Positions 6,629 through 13,973 of a DNA stretch of 18,157 nucleotides are shown one piece after another. A program made the position numbers and the translations under genes. How positions within the stretch are numbered: position 1 is the stretch's first letter; every line of letters begins with the position of its first letter. Source of the stretch: Desulfobacterales bacterium (GTDB taxonomy: Bacteria > Desulfobacterota > Desulfobacteria > Desulfobacterales > JAFDCJ01); the NCBI GenBank assembly GCA_029932495.1, contig JAOZPY010000015.1, forward strand, positions 1 to 18,157, read 5' to 3'. The notes under the pieces are model-generated. The model made no database searches and had not been told where the DNA came from. It was given only the letters and a program-made list of their open reading frames with translations.

Positions 6629-7465
6629 CTAATCTATGTTGAAAATTGTTCCAGCATTATTTAAAAAAAATCGACTGCCAAACATCTGACTCATTTTCAT
6701 TGAAGCCTCGAAGCCTGTACAGTGAGAAACTCCTATATTCTGTATATCCAAACTTTTTAGAGCGTTCAGAGCTTTTTCTCTTTGTTCTTCTGTTTTCGGA
6801 AACAGATGTGTCCCGCCAACAACAGTATGAATTCTCTGCTCACCGGTAATTTTTTGGGCCTGATAAATAGTATTGATAATTCCACGATGGCCACATCCAA
6901 GAATAATCACTAAGCCGTTTTTGCTTTTTATAACTAATGCAAGGTCGTCAGGTATTGAATCCGGCTCTAAAAGATCAGATTTTTTTACATAAAAAATAGG
7001 CTCAATATCCTCGAAATCAGTCCTAACGGGTATTTCGCCGGTGGTCCATATATTCTCAGATAGTTGAACGGGTGCCTTGCTAGGCTTAAATTCTGCCCCT
7101 AATAGTTCCATCTCTTTTTTGGCAAACGGAATCCCAATAAAAGCAGCCTCTTTTTCATAAGGCCGCTTAGTGTATTTTTTTTCCCATATTGCCGGGTGAC
7201 TAATAACCTCGGTTGGTCCAATTCGTGCGAGGACACTTTTAAGCCCGCCTGTATGGTCTGCATGCGCGTGGCTTAACACAATTCGTGTGCCATGATGCAG
7301 TGATATCCCCAATTTATGGGCATTTCGCAAGGCAGCAAAACCGGCACCGGTGTCAAATAAAATATTTTCTCCATTTGCTTTGACAAATATACTTAATCCC
7401 CATTCAGCGACCAATCCTGGTTTTCCGGAAGTGTTCTCCGATAAAGTAATTAATCTGATACCCAA
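6629..7465 (-). CDS. MBL-fold metallohydrolase (COG1237-like)
   Basis: A 278-residue metallo-beta-lactamase-fold protein. The metal-binding signature SHAHADH (65-71) is followed by LGCGHRG (190-196), GGTHLF (217-222) and SHCTG (247-251). These features resemble the COG1237 group, which includes enzymes annotated as dihydropterin-linked ribofuranosylaminobenzene phosphate synthases; many members have no proven reaction. The only sensible start is TTG at 7465, with AAGGTG 5 nt upstream; no nearby in-frame ATG exists. It lies between the TRAP permease (67-nt gap) and the M14 hydrolase (113-nt gap) on the same strand, so it is probably co-transcribed. With the peptidase it may process the imported substrate. 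Fold is certain; reaction unknown. Confidence 0.82.
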   Translation of the reverse strand: MGIRLITLSENTSGKPGLVAEWGLSIFVKANGENILFDTGAGFAALRNAHKLGISLHHGTRIVLSHAHADHTGGLKSVLARIGPTEVISHPAIWEKKYTKRPYEKEAAFIGIPFAKKEMELLGAEFKPSKAPVQLSENIWTTGEIPVRTDFEDIEPIFYVKKSDLLEPDSIPDDLALVIKSKNGLVIILGCGHRGIINTIYQAQKITGEQRIHTVVGGTHLFPKTEEQREKALNALKSLDIQNIGVSHCTGFEASMKMSQMFGSRFFLNNAGTIFNID

Positions 7466-7532
7466 ATATTCACCTTCTTCTTTCTATATCTAGGAATTAA
7501 TCCTGCGCTGGTCGCTGGACCATCGCACTTTT

Positions 7533-9554
7533 CTAGTTTATTTTAAGATTTTCAAGCAAACTTTCATTTTCGTTCCAGTCCAACCTGCTTAAATCAACTT
7601 TTTCAACATCCGGTGGCCTTTGGCCGATAAATGGTATTTCCGGTAAAAATAAATGGCTGGCGATAGCTATCGCGATAACCCCAAAGCCCATTAAATCTGT
7701 TTGCCATGTTGAGTTCATCAGAAATAATCCGCCGACAACAAACAGTATTCTTTCAAGGACGGAGGTTGGTTTCAGCAGGTATCCAAAAACGCCAACCTCG
7801 ATAAAAAACATCGCAATAATGACAGTAAAGATAACCTGTAAAATTACTAAAATGCTGCCGGATTGCATTATGATAGCAGGTTGGTAAATAAAAAAGTATG
7901 GAATTATATAGCCTCCCAAGCTTAGCCCCATAGAAATAATTGCAATTCGTACCCATGATCCACCACTAATGGCTCGCGCGGTAAATACGGCTACACATAC
8001 CGGTGGCGTGATTCCGGCCGCAATCGCAAAATAGAATATAAACAAATGCGACGGTAACGAAGGCAATCCAAGCGAAATTAACGCCGGTCCCAAGGCTGAC
8101 GCTGCTATTACATATGCAGCGGTCGTAGACATACCCATGCCTAAAATGATGGCAACGATCATAACCGCAATCAATGCCAGAAAGCTGCTATTTCCGGCCA
8201 AATTCACTATGAATTCAGATATTTTAACTCCCAGGCCAGTCGCATTGATGAGGGTTACCACGACCTGTACACAACTCATCATTATAATCAACATTACAAG
8301 TGCAGTTCTAAAAGCGCTATAAAATGCCTGTAGGCTGCCTCTAACGCGCTTGACTACTTCACTGCCCTTTAAGGACCCTCCAAAAATCAGATAAATTAAA
8401 AGCGCTGTTACCAGTGCCCAACCAGCACAGCTCTGCGGCGGCATGTAAATAACCAAAAGATAGATGAGGATACCAATTGGTATAACCGTATTTAAAAGCT
8501 CACGCGGATTTAAAAGTTCAGACCACTTGGGAATCATTCGACTGGGAAGTTTGCCCAAACCATATTTACCCGCCAATACATATATGCCGCTTCCAATGCC
8601 GGCAAAATAGCACAGTGCAGGAATAATTGCTGCAAACATGATTGATGTATATTTAATTCCAAGTAGTTCTGCCATGACGAAGGCTCCAGCTCCCATGATC
8701 GGCGGCATTATTTGTCCGCCCGAGGAGGCCGAAGCTTCAGTTGCGCCGGCAATTTCACTTTTATATCCTAATTTTTTCATTGTTGGAATTGTAAAAGTCC
8801 CGGTTGTAGCAACATTAGCAACTGATGAACCGGATAGCATACCTAACCCGGCACTTGAAAAAAGTGCGATCTGGCCGGCACCGCCTCTTATCCTTCCTCC
8901 TGTAAAACGCGACCATTTAATAAATGTATTACCAGCTCCACAGGCAAAAAGAATCGGGCCTAATAGGATGAAAATTGCTATTAACCGACTTGTCAAATCA
9001 GTTAAAAGTCCCCAGACACCTTCCGTAGTTAAATAAAAGATATAGAGTAGTTCTTCCAGGCTATAACCCGCATGCCCAATTTCTCCGGGAAGCAGGTGAC
9101 CTAAAAGTGCATATAGCACGAAAATGATCACCACAATTGGAACAATATTGCCGAGAGTTCTTCGCGTTGCCTCAAGCAGCATAAGGAATAAAAAGGCTCC
9201 GAGAACCAGATAATACATCTCATAAGTTAATGGATTGCTGACAATCGGCTCCCAGTTAATAATTATAAAAATGCAGGGAATAACCCCTAAAATAGTAAAT
9301 ACTATATCTAATACAGATGGGGAGTTTTCGGTGCCAAAAAAAGCAAAACATGCTATTTTGCCATGCGCTTTATGTAAAGATTCTTTTGAAATTGGGTAGG
9401 TTAAAAATACGGCCAGCATCCCAAATGTCAATACGACCGATCCCTGCAGCGCTGGATGGAAAGGACGCCAGAGCGCAGTAAAAACTATAAACCCGACAGC
9501 AGCCGCTGTAATCGCCCCTAATATCAATTTCCAGATGCCAGACAGTGTTCTCAT
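7533..9554 (-). CDS. TRAP transporter fused permease (DctQM type, TAXI system)
   Basis: A 673-residue inner-membrane protein with hydrophobic segments along almost its whole length. The N-terminal part (about 1-150) corresponds to the small DctQ-like subunit and the rest to the large DctM-like symport subunit. Typical DctM motifs are present, such as GSSVANVATTGTFTIPTMKKLG and SASSGGQIMPPIMGAGAFVMAE, together with later GMGMSTTAAY and GITPPVCVA segments. Length and fusion are usual for TAXI-type TRAP systems. ATG at 9554 is preferred over an overlapping TTG at 9557 because AGGGGGGA lies 6 nt before it. It should use a Na+ or H+ gradient to import the ligand delivered by the TAXI protein encoded upstream. 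A 257-nt gap with a perfect hairpin separates it from the lipoprotein gene. Substrate unknown. Confidence 0.93.
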   Translation of the reverse strand: MRTLSGIWKLILGAITAAAVGFIVFTALWRPFHPALQGSVVLTFGMLAVFLTYPISKESLHKAHGKIACFAFFGTENSPSVLDIVFTILGVIPCIFIIINWEPIVSNPLTYEMYYLVLGAFLFLMLLEATRRTLGNIVPIVVIIFVLYALLGHLLPGEIGHAGYSLEELLYIFYLTTEGVWGLLTDLTSRLIAIFILLGPILFACGAGNTFIKWSRFTGGRIRGGAGQIALFSSAGLGMLSGSSVANVATTGTFTIPTMKKLGYKSEIAGATEASASSGGQIMPPIMGAGAFVMAELLGIKYTSIMFAAIIPALCYFAGIGSGIYVLAGKYGLGKLPSRMIPKWSELLNPRELLNTVIPIGILIYLLVIYMPPQSCAGWALVTALLIYLIFGGSLKGSEVVKRVRGSLQAFYSAFRTALVMLIIMMSCVQVVVTLINATGLGVKISEFIVNLAGNSSFLALIAVMIVAIILGMGMSTTAAYVIAASALGPALISLGLPSLPSHLFIFYFAIAAGITPPVCVAVFTARAISGGSWVRIAIISMGLSLGGYIIPYFFIYQPAIIMQSGSILVILQVIFTVIIAMFFIEVGVFGYLLKPTSVLERILFVVGGLFLMNSTWQTDLMGFGVIAIAIASHLFLPEIPFIGQRPPDVEKVDLSRLDWNENESLLENLKIN

Positions 9555-9687
9555 CAATATCCCCCCTGAAGCCAGTAATATTAGCCTGCCCTAAACACAA
9601 ATTATGAAGACTGTTTACGATATTTTGTTTGGCACAGCATCTCTCATTGTGAGCCTGCCAACTTATACAAAAACGTTTTCACCTTTT

Positions 9688-9721
9688 GCAAATGCCAGAA
9701 CTTTAATGTTCTGGCATTTGC
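9688..9721. promoter_or_regulatory. Perfect 14-bp inverted repeat inside the TRAP operon
   Basis: GCAAATGCCAGAAC (9688-9701) and its exact complement (9708-9721) flank a 6-nt loop. No U-tract follows on either strand, so it is not a classical terminator. In this intergenic position it could protect the 3' end of the upstream binding-protein/lipoprotein mRNA or be an operator. The remainder of 9558-9811 shows no gene. Confidence 0.6.
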
Positions 9722-9811
9722 CCTGATACAACTATTCCAAATCAGCGTATAATCTTGCAATCAATTAATTAAAAATTCCAACTTCACCTGTCATATTGCG
9801 CCCTTTAATAT

Positions 9812-10210
9812 TTATAAGCTCTTAATTACAACTTTGCACATTGCTTTGCTACCTTTACTGCCTGTTGCGATCAAATCCCACGAACCCGGGATAGCGACAT
9901 ATTTATTCGGATAATTTGTTACGGCTTTGAATGCTCCCATTTCATTGACCTTGATTATCCTGCCCTTTTTCCCTACAATTATCGGGACCGCCTCCATCTC
10001 AAGTACCAGCTCTATTGATTCACCCGGAATAAAACCTTCGCCTTCAATTTCCAATTTTTTGCCCGGTATGCCGCTGCCTGTCACCGAAATGGATGCTTCA
10101 TCTTTTCCCATAGTAGATCGCGTGGTTGAACACGCAAATAGGGCGATCGCAAAAACAATGCTGCACGCTATAACTAAAAATTTAATTTGATGGTGTTTGG
10201 CTATTCTCAT
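9812..10210 (-). CDS. Small Ig-like lipoprotein in the TRAP operon
   Basis: A 132-residue protein with a signal peptide (KHHQIKF, then a hydrophobic run) ending in a lipobox LFAC, so Cys27 should be lipidated after signal peptidase II cleavage. The mature part has alternating beta-strand-like segments (EASISVTGSGIPGKKLEIEG, then GESIELVLEM), suggesting a single Ig/IPT-like beta-sandwich of about 90 residues. GGGAGG lies about 6 nt before the ATG. The gene is 14 nt downstream of the TAXI binding-protein gene, so the two are tightly coupled, and it precedes the permease. I know no such lipoprotein as a standard TRAP subunit. It may hold or present the binding protein or ligand at the membrane, but this is inference. 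Confidence 0.72.
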   Translation of the reverse strand: MRIAKHHQIKFLVIACSIVFAIALFACSTTRSTMGKDEASISVTGSGIPGKKLEIEGEGFIPGESIELVLEMEAVPIIVGKKGRIIKVNEMGAFKAVTNYPNKYVAIPGSWDLIATGSKGSKAMCKVVIKSL

Positions 10211-10224
10211 CGAAACCTCCCTGT

Positions 10225-11214
10225 CTATTTTGCTTCTGGCGGAATAAGTTTTTCTGGAATTTTGAAACCCAGCTCACGGTATGCTTTGATGGCACCCCGG
10301 TGCAAGGGAACCTCCATAAAATCTACTGTTTGTTGCCACATGTCCTGCCAATTACCATCGCGAGTAATCGGAACAGATTTTGCGATTTCCTTTCGATGTT
10401 TGAATACGGATAGTACAATTTTATAAATGACGTCCTCCGGTACCTTTGTCGTTGTATAGTCACCACACGCATAAGCAAGGCATAAAACCGGCTTTGTCTG
10501 CCCCCTATATGTATTGGCCGGCAGAGTATATTGCAATGCATGATGTGGCCATGCCTTTTCAAATTTAGCCAGATCCTCTTTTGTAACCGGCAAAAAAACC
10601 ACATCCATTGTAGACTGTATTTCAAGAATCGACGAATCCAATGGCCCAATCCGATAAAAGGCCTCTACTGATCCCGCCTTCATGGCATCAATTCCTGAAG
10701 AAATTCCCATCAATTTGTAATTGGGCTTAATCCCCAACGATGCCAGAAACATGCGGGATAATCGCCCTCCCGTAGTACCGGGACTCATTACATATGGCTT
10801 GCCATTTAGATCATAAATACTATTGATCCCTTTTCCCTTAATGGCCACCTGCAAAACCGGTGCAACATATCCGCCCCATAAGCCTCTCAACTGTTCAGCC
10901 TGTTTTCCTTTGAAATCTGCAATTCCTTTATAGCAGGCGTACGCTGCGAGGTTATGGGTCAAACCGCATTGCACCAATCCCTTTCGCAGCCGTAAAATGT
11001 TATCCAAAAACCCTCCGGTCTCCATAACCGAAATAATCACCTGACCCTTCAAATCTTTGTTTACCGCTCTTGCCATGGTTGTAACATAGGCAAAGGACCC
11101 TACGCGTGGCGAAACCGCACCCCATTTAATGCGATAGGCCCTGGCAAATACCTCGCTTGAACTAAAAGAAATCAGGAAAAAAATTATTGTCAACATTAAT
11201 AAACCCTTTTTCAT
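10225..11214 (-). CDS. TAXI-family TRAP substrate-binding protein
   Basis: A 329-residue periplasmic binding protein. The start at 11214 (MKKGLLML) is chosen over an upstream in-frame start at 11256 because AAAGGAGG lies about 6 nt before it and a normal signal peptide follows, with likely cleavage after VFARA. The mature part has features of the TAXI subfamily: GAVSPRVGSFAYVTTMARAV near the start, a DLNGKPYVMSPGTTGGRLSRMFL segment, and GISSGIDAMKAGSVEAFYRIG in the middle. It captures the substrate and delivers it to the fused TRAP permease encoded two genes downstream. It follows the CoA-transferase gene on the same strand. TAXI proteins are known to bind glutamate/2-oxoglutarate and other organic acids; the ligand here cannot be deduced. 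Confidence 0.9.
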   Translation of the reverse strand: MKKGLLMLTIIFFLISFSSSEVFARAYRIKWGAVSPRVGSFAYVTTMARAVNKDLKGQVIISVMETGGFLDNILRLRKGLVQCGLTHNLAAYACYKGIADFKGKQAEQLRGLWGGYVAPVLQVAIKGKGINSIYDLNGKPYVMSPGTTGGRLSRMFLASLGIKPNYKLMGISSGIDAMKAGSVEAFYRIGPLDSSILEIQSTMDVVFLPVTKEDLAKFEKAWPHHALQYTLPANTYRGQTKPVLCLAYACGDYTTTKVPEDVIYKIVLSVFKHRKEIAKSVPITRDGNWQDMWQQTVDFMEVPLHRGAIKAYRELGFKIPEKLIPPEAK

Positions 11215-11338
11215 TACCTGCCTCCTTTCTTTTTTAACGTCATTTTTCGCTTGCATAATAATTTTTTCTTTTACGGGGGTATATTTAATTTCTCAGCAAA
11301 CCCCATTCTACTTTCCTAAATTTATATATTGGGCGGAG

Positions 11339-12541
11339 CTATAGCCGGTACTGATTTATGACTCTTTTTGATTCCAAATCGCCAATTTCCTTTTCACTAA
11401 ATCCGATTTCCTGCAGAATCTCATTGGTGTGTTCGCCAAGCAGCGGTGGCATTCTGCGAATTTTTCCCGGTGTTTGTGACAGTTTTGTCGGTATTCCCAG
11501 CATTTTGATATGGCCTCTTAGCGCATCCTCCATTTCGATTACCATCTGCCTTGATCTGGTTTGATCGAGTTCTAATGCCTCCTTAACCGTCCTTACCTGA
11601 CCGCATGGAACGTCCCCTTTGGAAAGTAAGCTTATCCAATCTTCGGTATCCTTTGTTAAGGTTATCTCCTCGATTATTTCTTTTAGAATTGCGTGATTCG
11701 CATTGCGATCTTTCAATGTAATAAAACGGGAGTCTTTTATTAAGTCGGGCCGTTTTAAAACCTGGCCACACAAATTCTCCCACAATTTTTGGCTGCCCGC
11801 ACCAATGATCACATAGCCATTTTTGGTTTTGAACGTTTCATATGGAGTTTGTTGGGGGTGCCTGTTGCCGGTTCGGACCGGAGTCTGTCCTGTTGAAAAA
11901 TAATACCCTGCCTGATAAGTTAACAGGGCAAGCATTCCGTCCATCATAGCGGCATCCACCCACTGGCCTTCCCCTGTTTTTTGCCGAGCTATTAATGATG
12001 AAAAAATTCCTGTCAAACCATAAAAAGCGCCGATAAAATCAGTCAGACCTATCCCAACTCGAGTGGGCACATCAAACCCTGTTATATCCATAAATCCTGT
12101 ATCCCCCTGGACAGAGACATCAAAGCCTGACCTGGAGCGGAAAGGTCCGGTTTGGCCATACGCCGTAATGGAGCAGTAAATCAGTTTAGGATTTATTTTA
12201 TGTACTTCTTCCCAGGAGAGCCCTATTTTATCCATCAAACCAGGCCTAAAATTTTCAACTAAAACATCTCCTGTTTTTATTAATTTCTTCACTATTTCGA
12301 TGCCATCTGAAGATTTTAAATCCAAGGCTATGCTTCGTTTATTCTTGTTTAGAGTAACAAAATAATAGCTCTGATCGCTGTCTGGGACAAAAGGCCCCCA
12401 CCGTCTTAATTGATCCCCCCGGTCAATTGGGGATTCTATCTTGATGACATCCGCGCCATGATCTGCCAACTGCATTGAACAGAACGGCCCAGAAACAAAC
12501 CTCGTGAAATCAATAACTTTTAGACCTTCCAACGCCAGCAT
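11339..12541 (-). CDS. CaiB/BaiF-type (class III) CoA-transferase
   Basis: A 400-residue enzyme of the formyl-CoA transferase family, which moves CoA between carboxylic acids through an aspartyl-CoA anhydride. Family features include the N-terminal LEGLKVIDFTRFVSGPFCSM, KIESP, LDLKSSDG, VLVENFRPG (94-102), YCSITAYGQTGP and GLTDFIGAFYGLTGI, in which Asp168 matches the catalytic Asp169 of formyl-CoA transferase. Length is normal. AAAGGAGG lies 6 nt before the ATG. It is the first gene of the minus-strand operon, reading away from the GntR regulator. It probably activates the imported or hydrolysed acid as a CoA thioester for degradation. The acid and the CoA donor are unknown. Confidence 0.92.
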   Translation of the reverse strand: MLALEGLKVIDFTRFVSGPFCSMQLADHGADVIKIESPIDRGDQLRRWGPFVPDSDQSYYFVTLNKNKRSIALDLKSSDGIEIVKKLIKTGDVLVENFRPGLMDKIGLSWEEVHKINPKLIYCSITAYGQTGPFRSRSGFDVSVQGDTGFMDITGFDVPTRVGIGLTDFIGAFYGLTGIFSSLIARQKTGEGQWVDAAMMDGMLALLTYQAGYYFSTGQTPVRTGNRHPQQTPYETFKTKNGYVIIGAGSQKLWENLCGQVLKRPDLIKDSRFITLKDRNANHAILKEIIEEITLTKDTEDWISLLSKGDVPCGQVRTVKEALELDQTRSRQMVIEMEDALRGHIKMLGIPTKLSQTPGKIRRMPPLLGEHTNEILQEIGFSEKEIGDLESKRVINQYRL

Positions 12542-12625
12542 TAATAACCTCCTTTACAGAGTCGCAGTTAGTACCATTTCACAAGCATATGCAATAACAA
12601 AAATGAGTAGGTTAAATTTGTGTGT

Positions 12626-12655
12626 GCTATACCATGTTATATGCTTGTATGTCAA
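12626..12655 (-). promoter_or_regulatory. Promoter of the CoA-transferase/TRAP operon
   Basis: On the minus strand TTGACA (12655-12650) and TATAGC (12631-12626) are separated by 18 nt. The -35 box lies inside the inverted repeat at 12641-12659, a natural repressor position. Confidence 0.5.
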
Positions 12656-12681
12656 GTATTTTGTCATACCGCGTATTGACA
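12641..12681. promoter_or_regulatory. Candidate GntR operator sites in the divergent promoter region
   Basis: Two palindromic sites lie side by side. ATGCTTG-TATGT-CAAGTAT (12641-12659) has 7-bp arms with one mismatch. TGTCATAC-CGC-GTATTGACA (12662-12681) is a near-palindrome with one extra base. Both contain versions of TGTCAAnTA, and they overlap the -35 boxes of the two divergent promoters. This is where an autoregulating FCD-type GntR repressor would be expected to bind. Binding itself is inferred. Confidence 0.5.
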
Positions 12682-12704
12682 TTCTACTTGGGGTTATATA
12701 TATT
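12676..12704 (+). promoter_or_regulatory. Promoter of the GntR-family regulator gene
   Basis: TTGACA (12676-12681) and TATATT (12699-12704) are 17 nt apart, a near-consensus sigma70 promoter. Transcription would start near 12711, giving a leader of about 74 nt. Confidence 0.6.
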
Positions 12705-12784
12705 TAATAAATTGAAAAAAGACATGCTCACTATTAATCCATCACCATAAAAGGTAATGTATTCGATATAATGGAAATAATTGC

Positions 12785-13501
12785 ATGGCGCTATTAAAAA
12801 AACCTCGAATCCAAAGGGCCCCGAACTTATCCGACCAGATTTCTGATTTTTTAGTGACCGAAATAGAAAAAGGCGCCTTAAAGCCCGGAGAGCTTTTGCC
12901 ATCGGAAGCTGAGCTGTCAGACCAATTTAAAGTCAGCCGAACAGTCATTAGAGAAGCTTTGGGGCGTTTGAAATACGATGGCATCCTCGAATCGAGTCAA
13001 GGCAGCAGATCGAGAGTTGCCGCTGAAGGCTCGAAGCTGGTTTTCCGACTTACCTCTTTAGAGGCAAATAATTTACAAGATATAGGATACTTATATGAAT
13101 TTCGGGCCATTCTTGAAAGCCAGGCGGCTGGTTTAGCTGCAAAACGGCGAACGAAAAAAGATCTGAAAAAACTGGAGCACTTAATCGATGTTTTGAACAA
13201 AGCTTCCGCTAAACGTGAAGACGCAACTATTGAAAACGTCGAATTTCATAAAGCCGTTACCAGTGCCAGCAAGAATCCTTTTCTCAGTGAATTTATGAAT
13301 TTTCTTGGAAATAAGATACGGGATATGGTTCAGGCAGACCGAAATCACTCAAACGTTACGGGTTTACCTCAAAAAGTTCAAAATGAGCATATAAAAATAT
13401 TCGAGGCAATAAAAAAGAAAGACGTGGAGGAGGCCAGCGCGACCGTTCTTAACCACATTAAAAATGCAGCTAAAAGGCGTGGAATGAATATTTTTGCATA
13501 A
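12785..13501 (+). CDS. FadR/FCD-subfamily GntR transcriptional regulator
   Basis: A 238-residue DNA-binding regulator. The N-terminal winged helix contains the GntR signature LLPSEAELSDQFKVSRTVIREALGRLKYDGILE (about 37-69). The C-terminal helical FCD domain (about 100-230) has the usual histidines VEFHKAV (His155), NEHIKIF (His202) and LNHIK (His224), which together with an upstream acidic residue normally bind a metal and help to sense small carboxylates. The Shine-Dalgarno is weak (TGGAAA). It is transcribed divergently from the CoA-transferase/TRAP operon, across a 243-nt region with two palindromes, so it most likely controls that operon and itself in response to the imported acid or its CoA derivative. 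Thioredoxin copy 2 starts 38 nt after its stop, with no terminator between. Confidence 0.9.
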   Translation: MALLKKPRIQRAPNLSDQISDFLVTEIEKGALKPGELLPSEAELSDQFKVSRTVIREALGRLKYDGILESSQGSRSRVAAEGSKLVFRLTSLEANNLQDIGYLYEFRAILESQAAGLAAKRRTKKDLKKLEHLIDVLNKASAKREDATIENVEFHKAVTSASKNPFLSEFMNFLGNKIRDMVQADRNHSNVTGLPQKVQNEHIKIFEAIKKKDVEEASATVLNHIKNAAKRRGMNIFA

Positions 13502-13521
13502 GCAGCCTTTAATCATTATCG

Positions 13522-13939
13522 GCAAAGGAACATGCAAACATGGCAACAATTGAGCTTACAACGGACAACCTGGAGTCTTCTATTGAAAACAGCGATATCT
13601 TGCTGATCGATTTTTGGGCGGAATGGTGCGGCCCATGCAAAATGTTTGGGCCTATTTTCGAAAAGGCCTCGGAACAATACCCTGATATTGTCTTTGCCAA
13701 ATGCAACACGGAGATTCAGCAGCAGGTGGCGGCTTCCTTTGGCATCCGCTCCATCCCGACACTGGCCGTTTTCAGGGAAAAAATACTGGTATTTCTGCAA
13801 CCGGGTGCGCTGCCTGAACAGGCGCTGCTGGAAATAATTCAAAAGGTTAAAGAACTCGATATGGATCAGGTCAGGAAGGATATTGCCGAGCAGGAAAAAA
13901 AGAACAGCGCCGGCGCTTAATTTTCAGCCTGGTTAGATA
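13522..13939 (+). repeat. Exact 418-bp direct repeat, copy 2
   Basis: Identical at every base to 4604-5021. Just outside the exact repeat both edges keep a trace of similarity: TTATCG before copy 2 against TTAACA before copy 1, and GAAGTTGCTT after copy 2 against TAAATTGTTT after copy 1. Confidence 0.97.
13540..13920 (+). CDS. Thioredoxin, copy 2
   Basis: This copy encodes the same 126-residue thioredoxin as copy 1, with the same WCGPC active site and Shine-Dalgarno, and without a single synonymous change. The promoter found before copy 1 is absent; instead the gene lies 38 nt downstream of the GntR-type regulator gene on the same strand. It is therefore probably expressed by readthrough from the regulator's promoter. 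Downstream it converges with the minus-strand small membrane protein gene after 53 nt, with no clear terminator between. Whether it or copy 1 is the newcomer cannot be settled by sequence identity alone; the presence of a dedicated promoter favours copy 1 as the resident gene. Confidence 0.92.
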   Translation: MATIELTTDNLESSIENSDILLIDFWAEWCGPCKMFGPIFEKASEQYPDIVFAKCNTEIQQQVAASFGIRSIPTLAVFREKILVFLQPGALPEQALLEIIQKVKELDMDQVRKDIAEQEKKNSAGA

Positions 13940-13973
13940 GAAGTTGCTTTTAGCGATCCGGCCTCCGGTGCCA

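Larger units (their letters stand above)
5022..13521. mobile_element. Putative 8.5-kb catabolic genomic island between identical thioredoxin genes
   Basis: The block bounded by the exact 418-bp repeats contains a MITE-like element, a six-gene minus-strand operon and a divergent GntR-family regulator. Sampled lines in its coding part have about 37-45% G+C, against about 50-67% in most sampled backbone lines. No transposase or integrase gene lies inside, so the block has no visible means of moving itself. Recombination between the repeats could delete it as a circle and leave one thioredoxin gene. The call of an island is an inference from composition, repeat borders and functional coherence. 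A misassembly through the repeat is the main alternative. Confidence 0.5.

Noticed and set aside
11280..11320. GGGGT/ACCCC pairing between the CoA-transferase and TAXI genes
   Set aside because: The stem is about 5 bp with a long loop and gives no convincing terminator or attenuator.
5022..13521. Composite transposon with the thioredoxin repeats as terminal IS elements
   Set aside because: The repeats encode thioredoxin, not a transposase, and no target duplication was seen outside them.
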